Part shown: one piece after another, positions 1-8,952 of the stretch | Layout: each line of letters begins with the position of its first letter | Position numbering within the stretch: the first letter of the stretch is position 1 | From: CAWBQO01 sp963790965 | GTDB lineage: Bacteria > Bacteroidota > Rhodothermia > Rhodothermales > DASSAV01 | Length of the DNA stretch: 64,000 nt | Reading direction: 5' to 3' | Assembly (NCBI GenBank): GCA_963790965.1 | Contig: CAWBQO010000002.1 | Span: 186,001 to 250,000 of the forward strand | The notes under the pieces: generated by a model | The model's input: the letters and a program-made list of their open reading frames with translations, nothing else | The model's database searches: none | What the model was told of the DNA's origin: nothing | Position numbers and translations under genes: made by a program

Positions 1-1012
1 ACCGGCCGGTGAAGCGCATGTAGTCGAGCGTGACGGAGTCGACGGGGAAGATGGCGCACGTTGCTCCATACTCGGGCGACATATTGCCGATGGTAGCGCG
101 GTCGGCGAGCGCGAGGTTGCCGACGCCCGGCCCGAAGAACTCCACAAAGCGCCCTACGACGCCCTTCTTTCGCAGCAATTCCGTCACGGTAAGCACAAGG
201 TCCGTCGCGGTGGCTCCTTCGGGCAGGCTGCCTTTGATGCGGAACCCGATGACCTGCGGGACGAGCATCGAGATCGACTGCCCGAGCATCGCCGCCTCGG
301 CTTCGATCCCACCAACGCCCCAACCCAGCACGCCGAGGCCATTCACCATAGGCGTATGCGAGTCGGTGCCGACGAGCGTATCGGGGTAGGCCTGCGGCTT
401 GCCGGTGCCGGAGATGCCGGCCTCCATGTCGGTCGCGAACACGACGCGAGCAAGCCGCTCCAGGTTAATCTGGTGGACGATGCCGGCATTCGGCGGCGCG
501 ACCGTAAAGTTCTGGAACGCCTGCTGACCCCATTTCAGAAACGCATACCGCTGGCCGTTGCGCCCGTAATCCATCTCCTCGTTGAGGCGGAAGGCGTCGG
601 CGGTGCCGAAGGAGTCGACCTGAATCGAGTGGTCTATGACAAGCTCGACCGGTTGCAGCGGGTTGATCTGCGACGGATCGCCCCCGAGCGTTGCGACGGC
701 ATCGCGCATGGCCGCAAGGTCGACTATTGCCGGAACACCTGTAAAATCCTGCAGCAGGACGCGGGCGGGCGTGAAGGCGACCTCGCGCGAAGGATCGGCA
801 CGGGGATCCCAGCGCGCGATACTTTCGGCAGAATCAGCGAGAACGCCGACACCATCCTCGTTCCGAAGGACGTTTTCGAGAAGTATACGGAGGGAGTACG
901 GGAGACGCCCAACGCTGAATCCTTGTTTTTCAAGGGCATCCAGCCGGTGTATTTCGTAGGAGCGGCCGCCGACTGCGAACGTGGCGCGGGTACCGAAACT
1001 GTTCTTCGACAT
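1..1012 (-). CDS. acnA: Aconitate hydratase A, N-terminal part (partial)
   Basis: Interconverts citrate and isocitrate in the TCA cycle using a [4Fe-4S] cluster; cytoplasmic. Reading the minus strand from the ATG at 1012 gives an uninterrupted 337-residue frame that runs off the window edge. It contains the family landmarks GTDSHTPMVNGLG (DSHT at about residue 217), the GWGVGGIEAEAAMLGQ block and YGATCAIFPVD near residue 319. These match the aconitase A/IRP family rather than aconitase B. About 560 further residues, including the GSCTNS cluster-binding region, should lie beyond position 1. It is transcribed away from the neighbouring genes, with a 0.6 kb gap upstream. Very secure as a family call; only the 5' end is visible. 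Confidence 0.96.
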   Translation of the reverse strand, partial: MSKNSFGTRATFAVGGRSYEIHRLDALEKQGFSVGRLPYSLRILLENVLRNEDGVGVLADSAESIARWDPRADPSREVAFTPARVLLQDFTGVPAIVDLAAMRDAVATLGGDPSQINPLQPVELVIDHSIQVDSFGTADAFRLNEEMDYGRNGQRYAFLKWGQQAFQNFTVAPPNAGIVHQINLERLARVVFATDMEAGISGTGKPQAYPDTLVGTDSHTPMVNGLGVLGWGVGGIEAEAAMLGQSISMLVPQVIGFRIKGSLPEGATATDLVLTVTELLRKKGVVGRFVEFFGPGVGNLALADRATIGNMSPEYGATCAIFPVDSVTLDYMRFTGR

Positions 1013-1595
1013 GGGATAGAGATGCAAGAGGGTGCTGCTTCCCGATGGCTCGGGATTCTGCAGATCAATCTACCGGAAATCACCCGCTGGATCAAGCGCA
1101 CGCGGGCACCGGGCGCGCATTCCGGCAGATCGTCACAGCATCTTCCGCCGAAGGGCGCGTGCTTAGGACCGGAACGCGAGGCGCGGAGTGGGTCCCGCGC
1201 GGTCGGATGGGCGCGAGATCGTGGCGGTGGTGGCGGGCGATTTGGGTCGGGCACGATGTATCGCGCCGCTGCGGGCGTGCGGCGTGGTGTTTAGGAGACT
1301 GTTGATCTATCATGGATGGAACACACGACACATTTTGCCGGGATGTTATGACCGGAATGCTGCCTAACACCTCCTCGAATCCCCCTCCAGGGGGAGGTTG
1401 CGTTGGTACGCTGGTCCATAGGTTAAGCTTTATACAACGCTCTTTATCATGTCAACAGTCTCATAGGCCGGCCGTGTGGCGGTATGAGCCGCGCGGCGGC
1501 GGGTGGCAGACGCTGCGACGGCACTTTGAAGCTTCGGGGGCGTATCGCGTAGCATGTCGGGTGGATGAACGCGGGCTTGCCAAATAACGAACAGC
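1013..1595. other. Intergenic region upstream of acnA
   Basis: About 580 bases with no convincing gene. Open frames here are short and rich in Arg, Gly and Trp, as expected for random GC-rich DNA. It should hold the acnA promoter on the minus strand, but I could not identify one. A degenerate palindromic repeat lies at 1371-1398. Confidence 0.6.
1371..1398 (-). repeat. Degenerate CTCCCC-type palindromic repeat
   Basis: On the minus strand this reads as CTCCCCCTGGAGGGGGA followed by TTCGAGGAGG. It shares the head palindrome and GA-rich tail of the four copies at 14.9-15.2 kb, so I place it in the same family. It is shorter and diverged. Confidence 0.5.
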
Positions 1596-1817
1596 ATGGA
1601 AGACTGGATTACCCTTCAAATTCGGGATCGAGACGTGGCGGTCGGACTGGCAGAGTACGCCGTCCTGCGGGGGTGGAGTTTTCAGGTTGACCCGCTTGCT
1701 TCGGAAGCGTTCGAGGAGAAGGAGTGGGTCTTTGCCTTTCCGGCCCACCTCGGCAAAGAGCCGCAGCGCTATAAGGAGCGCCTGCAGGCTGACACGGACG
1801 CTGCGCGGGAGGACTGA
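1596..1817 (+). CDS. Small hypothetical protein (73 aa)
   Basis: I do not recognise the family. The 73-residue product has an ordered mix of hydrophobic and charged residues (starts MEDWITLQIRDRD; later EWVFAFPAHLG), a short acidic tail and no signal peptide or membrane segment. That composition looks like a folded cytoplasmic protein and unlike the Arg/Pro-rich spurious frames around it. The ATG at 1596 has no clear Shine-Dalgarno sequence. It stands alone between acnA and a convergent lipoprotein gene. Its reality is moderately supported and its function unknown. Confidence 0.5.
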   Translation: MEDWITLQIRDRDVAVGLAEYAVLRGWSFQVDPLASEAFEEKEWVFAFPAHLGKEPQRYKERLQADTDAARED

Positions 1818-1892
1818 CGGCGCGCGAACCGGGTTCGGGGGACCTACCCTCCGGATATTCTATCCGAGGACGACAAGCCTGGCGCAGGCGAC

Positions 1893-2312
1893 CTATGGCT
1901 CGACGACACGGGAAAGCACCAGCGGCACCTCGCCGGTGAAATCCGACTCGAAGGTTCCGTACAAGCTTTCAGCGTCTTTGCTGATGCGAGCCTTCAGAAC
2001 GCCGTGCACGATTCCCGGGGCCGATGGGAAGGGGCCGACTATCTCCAGTTCGAGCGTGTTGCTTTGCTGCCTGCCCTGCACAGCTACCACGTAGGTCGAG
2101 TCCGCCTTTTCGCCTTGAAGTGTGTAGACGGAGACGAATCCCCTTCCGGTGACGCTGTCAGCGCCCAATGACTTAAGATCGAGGGCGTAGAAAAAGCCGT
2201 TGCCGGAAGGTGGCGTGGCAATGCCCGTCCAACGTCCGTCCGCCCTCGGAACACCGTCGCACGCGGACAGGAGCAGCAGCGCCACCAGAACGGGCGTGTA
2301 TATGCGGGGCAT
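1893..2312 (-). CDS. Hypothetical lipoprotein (139 aa)
   Basis: The N-terminus from the ATG at 2312 (MPRIYTPVLVALLLLSACDG) is a classic lipoprotein signal with lipobox LSAC, predicting membrane anchoring at Cys16. The mature part is about 120 residues and beta-rich (repeated patterns such as DSVTGRGFVSVY and ESLYGTFESDF), resembling small lipoproteins that measure or bind extracellular material. I do not recognise a named domain. An upstream in-frame extension to 2378 is Arg-rich and would destroy the signal peptide, so I reject it. It is the last gene of the minus-strand run that begins at panC, about 90 bp after the M28 peptidase. Confidence 0.75.
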   Translation of the reverse strand: MPRIYTPVLVALLLLSACDGVPRADGRWTGIATPPSGNGFFYALDLKSLGADSVTGRGFVSVYTLQGEKADSTYVVAVQGRQQSNTLELEIVGPFPSAPGIVHGVLKARISKDAESLYGTFESDFTGEVPLVLSRVVEP

Positions 2313-2401
2313 GAGGGAGCCGTTTCGAGGGTGCAAAGACCGGTGGCGTGTCAGCGCCGGGAGAGATCGGCGGCACACGCACCAGAGCTACCGGTTGTTT
2401 C

Positions 2402-3778
2402 CTACTGCTCTCCCTCGCCGCCGGAAAGCTCTTCGATGAAGGCGACGCCGAGCCGGTAGACATCGTCAAAGGTCCCCCAGTCGAGGGTTTCCTTAACGTC
2501 TGCGGCATGATGATACGGCTGCGCACCATCCTTTCCGATGAAGAAGAAGGCAGGAAGCCCAGCTTTGGCGAACGGGTACTGATCGCTATTGGGCCGGTTC
2601 GCGCGTCCGGCCAGCGGCACTTCTTCAACGGCTGCATTCACGCGCTCCAAACGCGAGAACAACTCCGGAGAGTCGGTTCCGCCGAAGACCATGATTCCGT
2701 TTTGGGCAGACGTGACCATATCAAAATTGAGCATCGCGGCCACCCTGCTGAGATCCACCGCCGGGTGTGCCACGAAATACGCCGACCCGACAAGCCCGAT
2801 CTCTTCGCCGGTAAAGGCGGCAAAAAGTAGCGAATAGCGAACGGGATGTTGGCTGAAGTATTCGGCGAGCGCCAGTAGGAGCGCCGTGCCCCCGGCATTG
2901 TCATTCGCCCCGGGAAAGTAGAACGTCGGGCCGAGCGCCCCGAAATGGTCGTAGTGTGCCCCGATGATGAGCACTGAGTCCGGGACCGCCGTGCCTCGAA
3001 CCATGCCGAGGACGTTCTGAGACTCGGCGGCCTCCAACCGGGCACCAGCCAGGGAGAAACTTGCGGTATGCACGTTCCGGTACCGTTCGCTCGCAAGAAC
3101 CTGGAACACTGGAATCGGCGCTTCAACGGTCGCGCCGCCGAACGTGAGCGACTTTTCAAGAAAGATGACCGCCGCCGCGCCGAGCGCGTGGGCCATCCCG
3201 ATGCGCGCCTCTCGCGTGAGCCACTCCGGGCGAATTCCGGCGCGCCCGGAGATCGAATCCGGCACGTCCGCCTCCACCAGAACGACGCGCCCCTTCACGC
3301 GCGCCTCCATCCCGGCGTAGTCATTTAGCCCGGCCCCGCTGAGGAGCAGGCCCGTCCCGGCATAAACCACCGGCACTGCGGCTGCGCTTCCGTTGGCGGA
3401 AGCAGGATGCGGAAGGAAGTCGGTGCCGAGTTGCAAATCGGAACCGTCTAAGCGCAGCGACGGCGCTTGCGGAAAGATTCTTGTCCGCACGGGCACCGGT
3501 TGGTAGTAGCCTGGCGTGGCCGGACGGAGGCCCTCTGCGCGGAAGCGCCTTCGGATAAGTGCCGCCGCACGGGTATGGCCTCCCCTGCCGTAGCCCCGAC
3601 CTGCAAAGACCGGCGACGTTAGCGAATCGACGTCCTGTTGCGCCCGGGCGATGATCACGTCCGACGAACAGGCGGCCTCCACTCCCTGCGCGGAAGACCG
3701 CCCCGGCGCGAAGAGCGCGGCCGCTAGGAGCAGCAGTCCGAAGGAGCGCCTCACCCTGCCGGGAAGAGACTCGGTCAA
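2402..3778 (-). CDS. Secreted M28 family zinc aminopeptidase
   Basis: A di-zinc exopeptidase of family M28, likely exported to hydrolyse peptides. All metal and catalytic residues are visible in order: HYDHFG (His near residue 275), GANDNAGG (Asp near 293), TGEEIGLVGS (Glu-Glu near 325), LNFDM (Asp near 353) and PYHHAAD (His near 423). A PA-like insertion lies between the signal peptide and the catalytic core. The start is uncertain. I use TTG at 3778, which overlaps the upstream stop as TTGA and has AGGA just before it; GTG at 3754 would give a cleaner signal peptide (RRSFGLLLLAAALFAPG), and an ATG at 3835 would overlap the upstream gene by 61 bp. Part of the panC-to-lipoprotein run. Confidence 0.9.
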   Translation of the reverse strand: MTESLPGRVRRSFGLLLLAAALFAPGRSSAQGVEAACSSDVIIARAQQDVDSLTSPVFAGRGYGRGGHTRAAALIRRRFRAEGLRPATPGYYQPVPVRTRIFPQAPSLRLDGSDLQLGTDFLPHPASANGSAAAVPVVYAGTGLLLSGAGLNDYAGMEARVKGRVVLVEADVPDSISGRAGIRPEWLTREARIGMAHALGAAAVIFLEKSLTFGGATVEAPIPVFQVLASERYRNVHTASFSLAGARLEAAESQNVLGMVRGTAVPDSVLIIGAHYDHFGALGPTFYFPGANDNAGGTALLLALAEYFSQHPVRYSLLFAAFTGEEIGLVGSAYFVAHPAVDLSRVAAMLNFDMVTSAQNGIMVFGGTDSPELFSRLERVNAAVEEVPLAGRANRPNSDQYPFAKAGLPAFFFIGKDGAQPYHHAADVKETLDWGTFDDVYRLGVAFIEELSGGEGEQ

Positions 3779-4029
3779 TCTTCCTGCTCGTTTTCCGCCA
3801 GGATGCCGGGTTCGAGAACGCGATCGAGCTTCCATCCCCTTCTCGTCGTGGAGATTTCCATCTCCTCTTTGTCGGTTTCCACGAGGTACACTTCGCGTTT
3901 GCGAAAACCCTTACGAACGAGGCGCTTGTCGAGAATCCGGCGCACGACGTACGTGCGTGCATTCCAGTTGATCAGATACGGCTCCCCGTTGCGCACGGAA
4001 ACGTTAATACTGCCGGGATCGCGCTTCAT
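3775..4029 (-). CDS. Small protein, possibly DUF6504-like
   Basis: 84 residues, highly charged, no signal peptide. The pattern of a short beta-rich core with PYLINWNARTYVVRRILD and a terminal WKLDRVLE is reminiscent of DUF6504 proteins (inference from memory; weak). The ATG at 4029 overlaps the stop of the preceding small frame as ATGA, and its own stop overlaps the start proposed for the M28 peptidase. This suggests translational coupling in one transcript with panC and panD. Function unknown. Confidence 0.7.
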   Translation of the reverse strand: MKRDPGSINVSVRNGEPYLINWNARTYVVRRILDKRLVRKGFRKREVYLVETDKEEMEISTTRRGWKLDRVLEPGILAENEQED

Positions 4030-4151
4030 AGACGGAGCAATAGCCGCACATTCGTTTGCAGATCCCGGACCGGCTGCGCGCCGCCGGCGATCTTTTTGCC
4101 GATCACGTAAACAGCGATGACGCCGTTCCGGGAAAGTTTGAGATCAAGCAT
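4026..4151 (-). CDS. Possible 41-aa protein coupled to panD
   Basis: A 41-codon frame whose ATG (4151) lies inside the last codons of panD and whose TGA overlaps the ATG of the next gene as ATGA. The product is basic and hydrophobic (core NGVIAVYVIGKKIAGG) with no Arg/Pro bias. The double overlap and the absence of any other frame in the 115-bp gap argue that it is translated. Its short length and lack of a recognisable family argue for caution. Confidence 0.4.
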   Translation of the reverse strand: MLDLKLSRNGVIAVYVIGKKIAGGAQPVRDLQTNVRLLLRL

Positions 4152-4566
4152 CCAGCACATCGGCTGGGAGACGCTCGGGCACCTGGGGCGCGCGCTGCTC
4201 AACCTCCAGATCCATGACTTCCCGAGGGTTATTGTCTGCATCCACCAGGACGACGCGCGGCCGGTGGGACTTTGCCTCCTCGGGCGTAAGCTGCGCGTAC
4301 GCGATGACGATCACCTCGTCGCCTTTGGCGGCAAGGCGCGCGGCCGGGCCGTTCATGCAGACGATGCGGGAAGCGCGCGCGCCGGGGATGGTGTACGTTT
4401 CAAGCCGCGCGCCGTTGTTGACGTTCACCACCTGCACCTTTTCGTAAGGGAGGATACCGGCGGCCTCCAGCAGCTCCGCATCCACAGTGATGGAGCCTTC
4501 ATAGTAAAGGTCCGCCTCGGTCACATGAAGCCGGTGGAGCTTCCCTTTGAACATGGTAATCGTCAT
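4144..4566 (-). CDS. panD: Aspartate 1-decarboxylase proenzyme
   Basis: Makes beta-alanine from aspartate for pantothenate/CoA synthesis; a self-cleaving pyruvoyl enzyme. The MFKGKLHRLHVTEADLYYEGS block ends at the Gly-Ser cleavage site, so Ser becomes the pyruvoyl group. Also visible are the conserved Lys and Arg of GKLHR, VNNGARLETY with the catalytic Tyr, and NGPAA. I chose the ATG at 4566 (MTITMFKGK); a TTG further upstream would overlap panC, and ATG 4554 is also possible. The C-terminal tail after residue 115 (DADNNPREVMDLE...) is somewhat longer than in Escherichia coli. It follows panC by about 24 bp. Confidence 0.96.
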   Translation of the reverse strand: MTITMFKGKLHRLHVTEADLYYEGSITVDAELLEAAGILPYEKVQVVNVNNGARLETYTIPGARASRIVCMNGPAARLAAKGDEVIVIAYAQLTPEEAKSHRPRVVLVDADNNPREVMDLEVEQRAPQVPERLPADVLDA

Positions 4567-4589
4567 CGTCCGGCTCGGTCGGTGAGGGT

Positions 4590-5462
4590 TCAAGCGCCGG
4601 GGGCGCGTGCAAAGCGGCTGTCGATGAGGCGCGTGCTTCCGAAAAGCACGGCAACGGCTGCAAGTAGTTCCTTTCCGGGCGTAACCACTGAGACGGGTTT
4701 CAGCGAAGAGGCGTCAACCAGCGATGCGTATTGCACCTGCGCGTCCGGGGCTTTGCCAATGGTTTGTAGCATATCTTGAACAATGGCCTCTGCGGCCTGT
4801 TCCCCCTCCTCAACGCGGCGCGCAGCCCGGTCGACGGCCTCCGAGAGCACCACCGCCTGCTCTTTTTGAGAAGGCGTCAGGTAACGGTTGCGCGAGGACA
4901 GGGCCAGTCCGCTCGACTCGCGCACCGTTGGTACGCCGATGAGTTCGATGCCGAAGTGAAGGTCCCTCACCATCTGCCGCAGGATGACAAACTGCTGCGC
5001 GTCTTTAAGCCCAAAAAGGGCCACATGCGGGCGGCAAACGTTAAACAGCCGCGCCACCACCGACGTGACGCCGCGAAAGTGCCCCGGACGGTGCGCCCCG
5101 CAGAGATGTTCGTCCAGTCCGTCGACGGTCACCCATGTCGCCACGCCCTCGGGCGAGGGCGGGTACATTTCCTCCACGGATGGCGCGAAGACCACATCCA
5201 CCTCGCCGGTCTTGTCCAGCAGAACGAGATCGTCATCGAGCACGCGGGGGTACTTCCCGTAATCCTCCCCGGGGCCGAACTGTGTCGGGTTTACGAAGAT
5301 GGAGACCGTGAGGTGGTCGCCTCGGCGGCCCGCTTCGTCCACGAGCGCGAGGTGGCCCTCATGAAGGGCGCCCATCGTTGGGACGAGTGCGAGCGTCCGG
5401 CGGCCAAGGCGCGCTTCCTCGGCGTGGGCTTGCATTTCCTCAACAGTCTCAATGATTTGCAT
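4590..5462 (-). CDS. panC: Pantothenate synthetase
   Basis: ATP-dependent condensation of pantoate with beta-alanine, the last step of pantothenate synthesis; cytoplasmic. The 290 residues match the usual family length. PTMGALHEGHLAL near residue 28 is the nucleotidyltransferase HIGH-type motif. FVNPTQFGPGEDYGKYPR binds pantoate, and ALFGLKDAQQF with RESSGLALSSRNRYL supplies the KMSKS-like region. First gene of the minus-strand run with panD, whose product supplies beta-alanine. The 230-bp gap to divergent fumC should hold its promoter, which I could not identify. Confidence 0.97.
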   Translation of the reverse strand: MQIIETVEEMQAHAEEARLGRRTLALVPTMGALHEGHLALVDEAGRRGDHLTVSIFVNPTQFGPGEDYGKYPRVLDDDLVLLDKTGEVDVVFAPSVEEMYPPSPEGVATWVTVDGLDEHLCGAHRPGHFRGVTSVVARLFNVCRPHVALFGLKDAQQFVILRQMVRDLHFGIELIGVPTVRESSGLALSSRNRYLTPSQKEQAVVLSEAVDRAARRVEEGEQAAEAIVQDMLQTIGKAPDAQVQYASLVDASSLKPVSVVTPGKELLAAVAVLFGSTRLIDSRFARAPGA

Positions 5463-5692
5463 CTTACTCTCGGCGGTAATGTGGCGGGCGGGTCCTGAAT
5501 CTACGAACAGACGGCCTTCCGGCAGGTGCCGGGTGGGCGGGTCATATGGCTCCTTTTTCGTGAAAACGTACGGGGCCGCTTCGAGCGTAGCCGCCTACTG
5601 CATAGATTCCGTTTCCGCAATACTCCACGCGACACCCACCGCGCCGGCCGGCCGCGCGCGGACGCTCTTTAGCACCATACCGACTCTTACAA

Positions 5693-7081
<1,389 letters not shown>

Positions 7082-7160
7082 ATTGGCCCGGCAGAATAAA
7101 CGACCCGTAGCCGTGGCGTCCTCGAAGGAGCCGGTCGGAGGAAGGCAAGGGCAAGGCTGG

Positions 7161-7192
7161 GTGTAGGGGCACGACCAATCGTGCCCCTACAC
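7161..7192. repeat. Perfect GTAGGGGCACGA palindrome
   Basis: A 14-bp perfect inverted repeat (GTGTAGGGGCACGA / TCGTGCCCCTACAC) with a 4-base loop lies between convergent fumC and a GH13 gene. It lacks a T-tract on either side. A diverged copy occurs at 49516-49545, so it is a dispersed intergenic palindrome that could also act as a bidirectional transcription stop here. Confidence 0.75.
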
Positions 7193-7285
7193 GCCTGCCG
7201 AGAGGAGGCTGCGCCCTTACAATAGTCCCTTTCGCCCAATGGCCCGGGTGCCCGTTCGGACGCCAAACACCGGCGCGGCGAGGCG

Positions 7286-8923
7286 CTAAAGCGCGATGAT
7301 GACGCCTTCGTCGGCAGCAAGGCGGAGGGTGCCGTCTACCCGTTCGCCGCTTCGCTTCAGATCTGTAGCAAGAAGAATCGCCCCCGACCCACCATCGAGC
7401 TTTATCGTGTGTGGTTCGTGCGTGAGGTTGAGGGCGACAAGCAGACCCTCGTTGCCCGCGTACCGCTTGAACACAAGGGTGCCTTGCGTCGATGCCACGT
7501 GCTCGTAGCGTCCGACCGACAGCGCCCTCCGCTCGCGACGAAGGGAAAGCAGCCGGTGGTATAGCGAGAGAATGGATTTGTCGTCCGCTTGAAGCACCTC
7601 CACGTTTCGCTCCGCCGCGTCGTCCGCAAGGGGAAGCCACGGGTCGCCGGTGGTGAAGCCGGCGTTTTCCGAGGCGTCCCACTGCATGGGCGTCCGCTCG
7701 GGGTCGCGGCCCAGGCCGAGGCCGGGATAGTTGAGTTCGGGCGGGTCCTGAATCCGGTCCCGTGGGATGGGCACGTCCTGCATTCCGAGTTCGTCGCCGT
7801 AGTACATCGTCGGCGTTCCGCGAAGCGTCAGGAGCAGCATGGCAGCCACGCGCGCCTGCGCGGCCCCGGCGCGCGAGGCGATACGCGACTTGTCGTGATT
7901 GCCCAGCACCCAGTTGGGCCAGCCTCCCGGCGGAAGCGCGCCTTCGTATTCGGCAATCGCCGCGCCGATCCGCTCAGCGTCCCATGGCAGTTCGACGAGC
8001 TGAAAGTTAAAGGGCAAGTGCGCCCCGGAGCCGTTGTCGCCATAGTACGTCACGAGTTTGCTGATCGGCAGATAGATTTCGCCGATAAGGACACGCTCGT
8101 CGTATTCGTCCATAACCGAGCGCATCAGGCGAACAATCTCGTGAACCTCCGGCTGGTCCGATGAAAAGGCGGGGATAAGCTTCTTGTAAGGCGACATGCC
8201 CTCCTTGTAGTCCGGATTAGGCGGATTGTCGCGGAAGCGGGCGTCTTTGATCATGTGCCACATGACGTCTACCCGGAAGCCGTCGACCCCTTTATCCAGC
8301 CAGAAGCGCAGCACCTGCATCATTGCCTTCTGCACGTCGGGGTTGCGCCAGTTGAGGTCGGGTTGCTCCTTCAAGAAGGCGTGGTAGTAGAACTGCCCGG
8401 TTCCTTCGTCCCACTGCCACGCGCTTCCACCGAAAACGCTGAGCCAGTTGTTCGGCGGCTCGCCGTCGGGGCCGGCGTCCTGCCAGAGATACCAGTCGCG
8501 CTTCGGGTTCTCGCGTGAGGAACGGGATTCTTTGAACCACGGGTGCTCCTCCGACGAATGGTTCGGCACGAGGTCCAGCAGCAGTTTCATTCCGAGGCTG
8601 TGCGTCTGTTCGAGCAGCCGGTCGAAGTCCGCCATGGTGCCAAAGAGCGGATGAATGCCGCAATAGTCGGCGACATCGTACCCAAAGTCCGCCATGGGCG
8701 AGGGAAAGATCGGCGAGATCCAGATGGCATCGACGCCGAGGTCTTTCAGGTAATCGAGCCGCCGGAGAATGCCCGCGAGATCGCCGACGCCGTCGCCGTC
8801 CGCGTCCATGAAGGACCGCGGGTAGATCTGGTACACGGTGCCCTTCTGCCACCAGAGAAAAAGCCCGTCGGGTTCAAGCGTGGAGGAGTCGATGCGAACG
8901 GTGGAGTCGGACATGTCAGACAT
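7286..8923 (-). CDS. GH13 alpha-glucosidase / oligo-1,6-glucosidase
   Basis: Hydrolyses alpha-glucosidic bonds of oligosaccharides; probably cytoplasmic because there is no signal peptide. The 545 residues contain an (alpha/beta)8 GH13 core with YQIYPRSFMDADGDGVGD, DLVPNHSS (region I), GFRVDVMWHM with the nucleophile Asp near 217, LIGEIY with the acid/base Glu near 280, and VLGNHDKSRIAS with the third Asp near 342. GTPTMYYGDELGM and PMQWD match the oligo-1,6-glucosidase/alpha-glucosidase group. It follows the TreS-like gene by 29 bp on the same strand, so the two form a likely operon for maltose/trehalose-type sugars. The exact substrate cannot be read from sequence. Confidence 0.93.
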   Translation of the reverse strand: MSDMSDSTVRIDSSTLEPDGLFLWWQKGTVYQIYPRSFMDADGDGVGDLAGILRRLDYLKDLGVDAIWISPIFPSPMADFGYDVADYCGIHPLFGTMADFDRLLEQTHSLGMKLLLDLVPNHSSEEHPWFKESRSSRENPKRDWYLWQDAGPDGEPPNNWLSVFGGSAWQWDEGTGQFYYHAFLKEQPDLNWRNPDVQKAMMQVLRFWLDKGVDGFRVDVMWHMIKDARFRDNPPNPDYKEGMSPYKKLIPAFSSDQPEVHEIVRLMRSVMDEYDERVLIGEIYLPISKLVTYYGDNGSGAHLPFNFQLVELPWDAERIGAAIAEYEGALPPGGWPNWVLGNHDKSRIASRAGAAQARVAAMLLLTLRGTPTMYYGDELGMQDVPIPRDRIQDPPELNYPGLGLGRDPERTPMQWDASENAGFTTGDPWLPLADDAAERNVEVLQADDKSILSLYHRLLSLRRERRALSVGRYEHVASTQGTLVFKRYAGNEGLLVALNLTHEPHTIKLDGGSGAILLATDLKRSGERVDGTLRLAADEGVIIAL

Positions 8924-8952
8924 GCTGTTTCGGGTAAATAGACGAAGGCAGA

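Noticed and set aside
356..1294. 312-aa open frame on the plus strand
   Set aside because: Antisense to acnA, Arg/Gly-rich, no homology cues; a shadow of the real gene.
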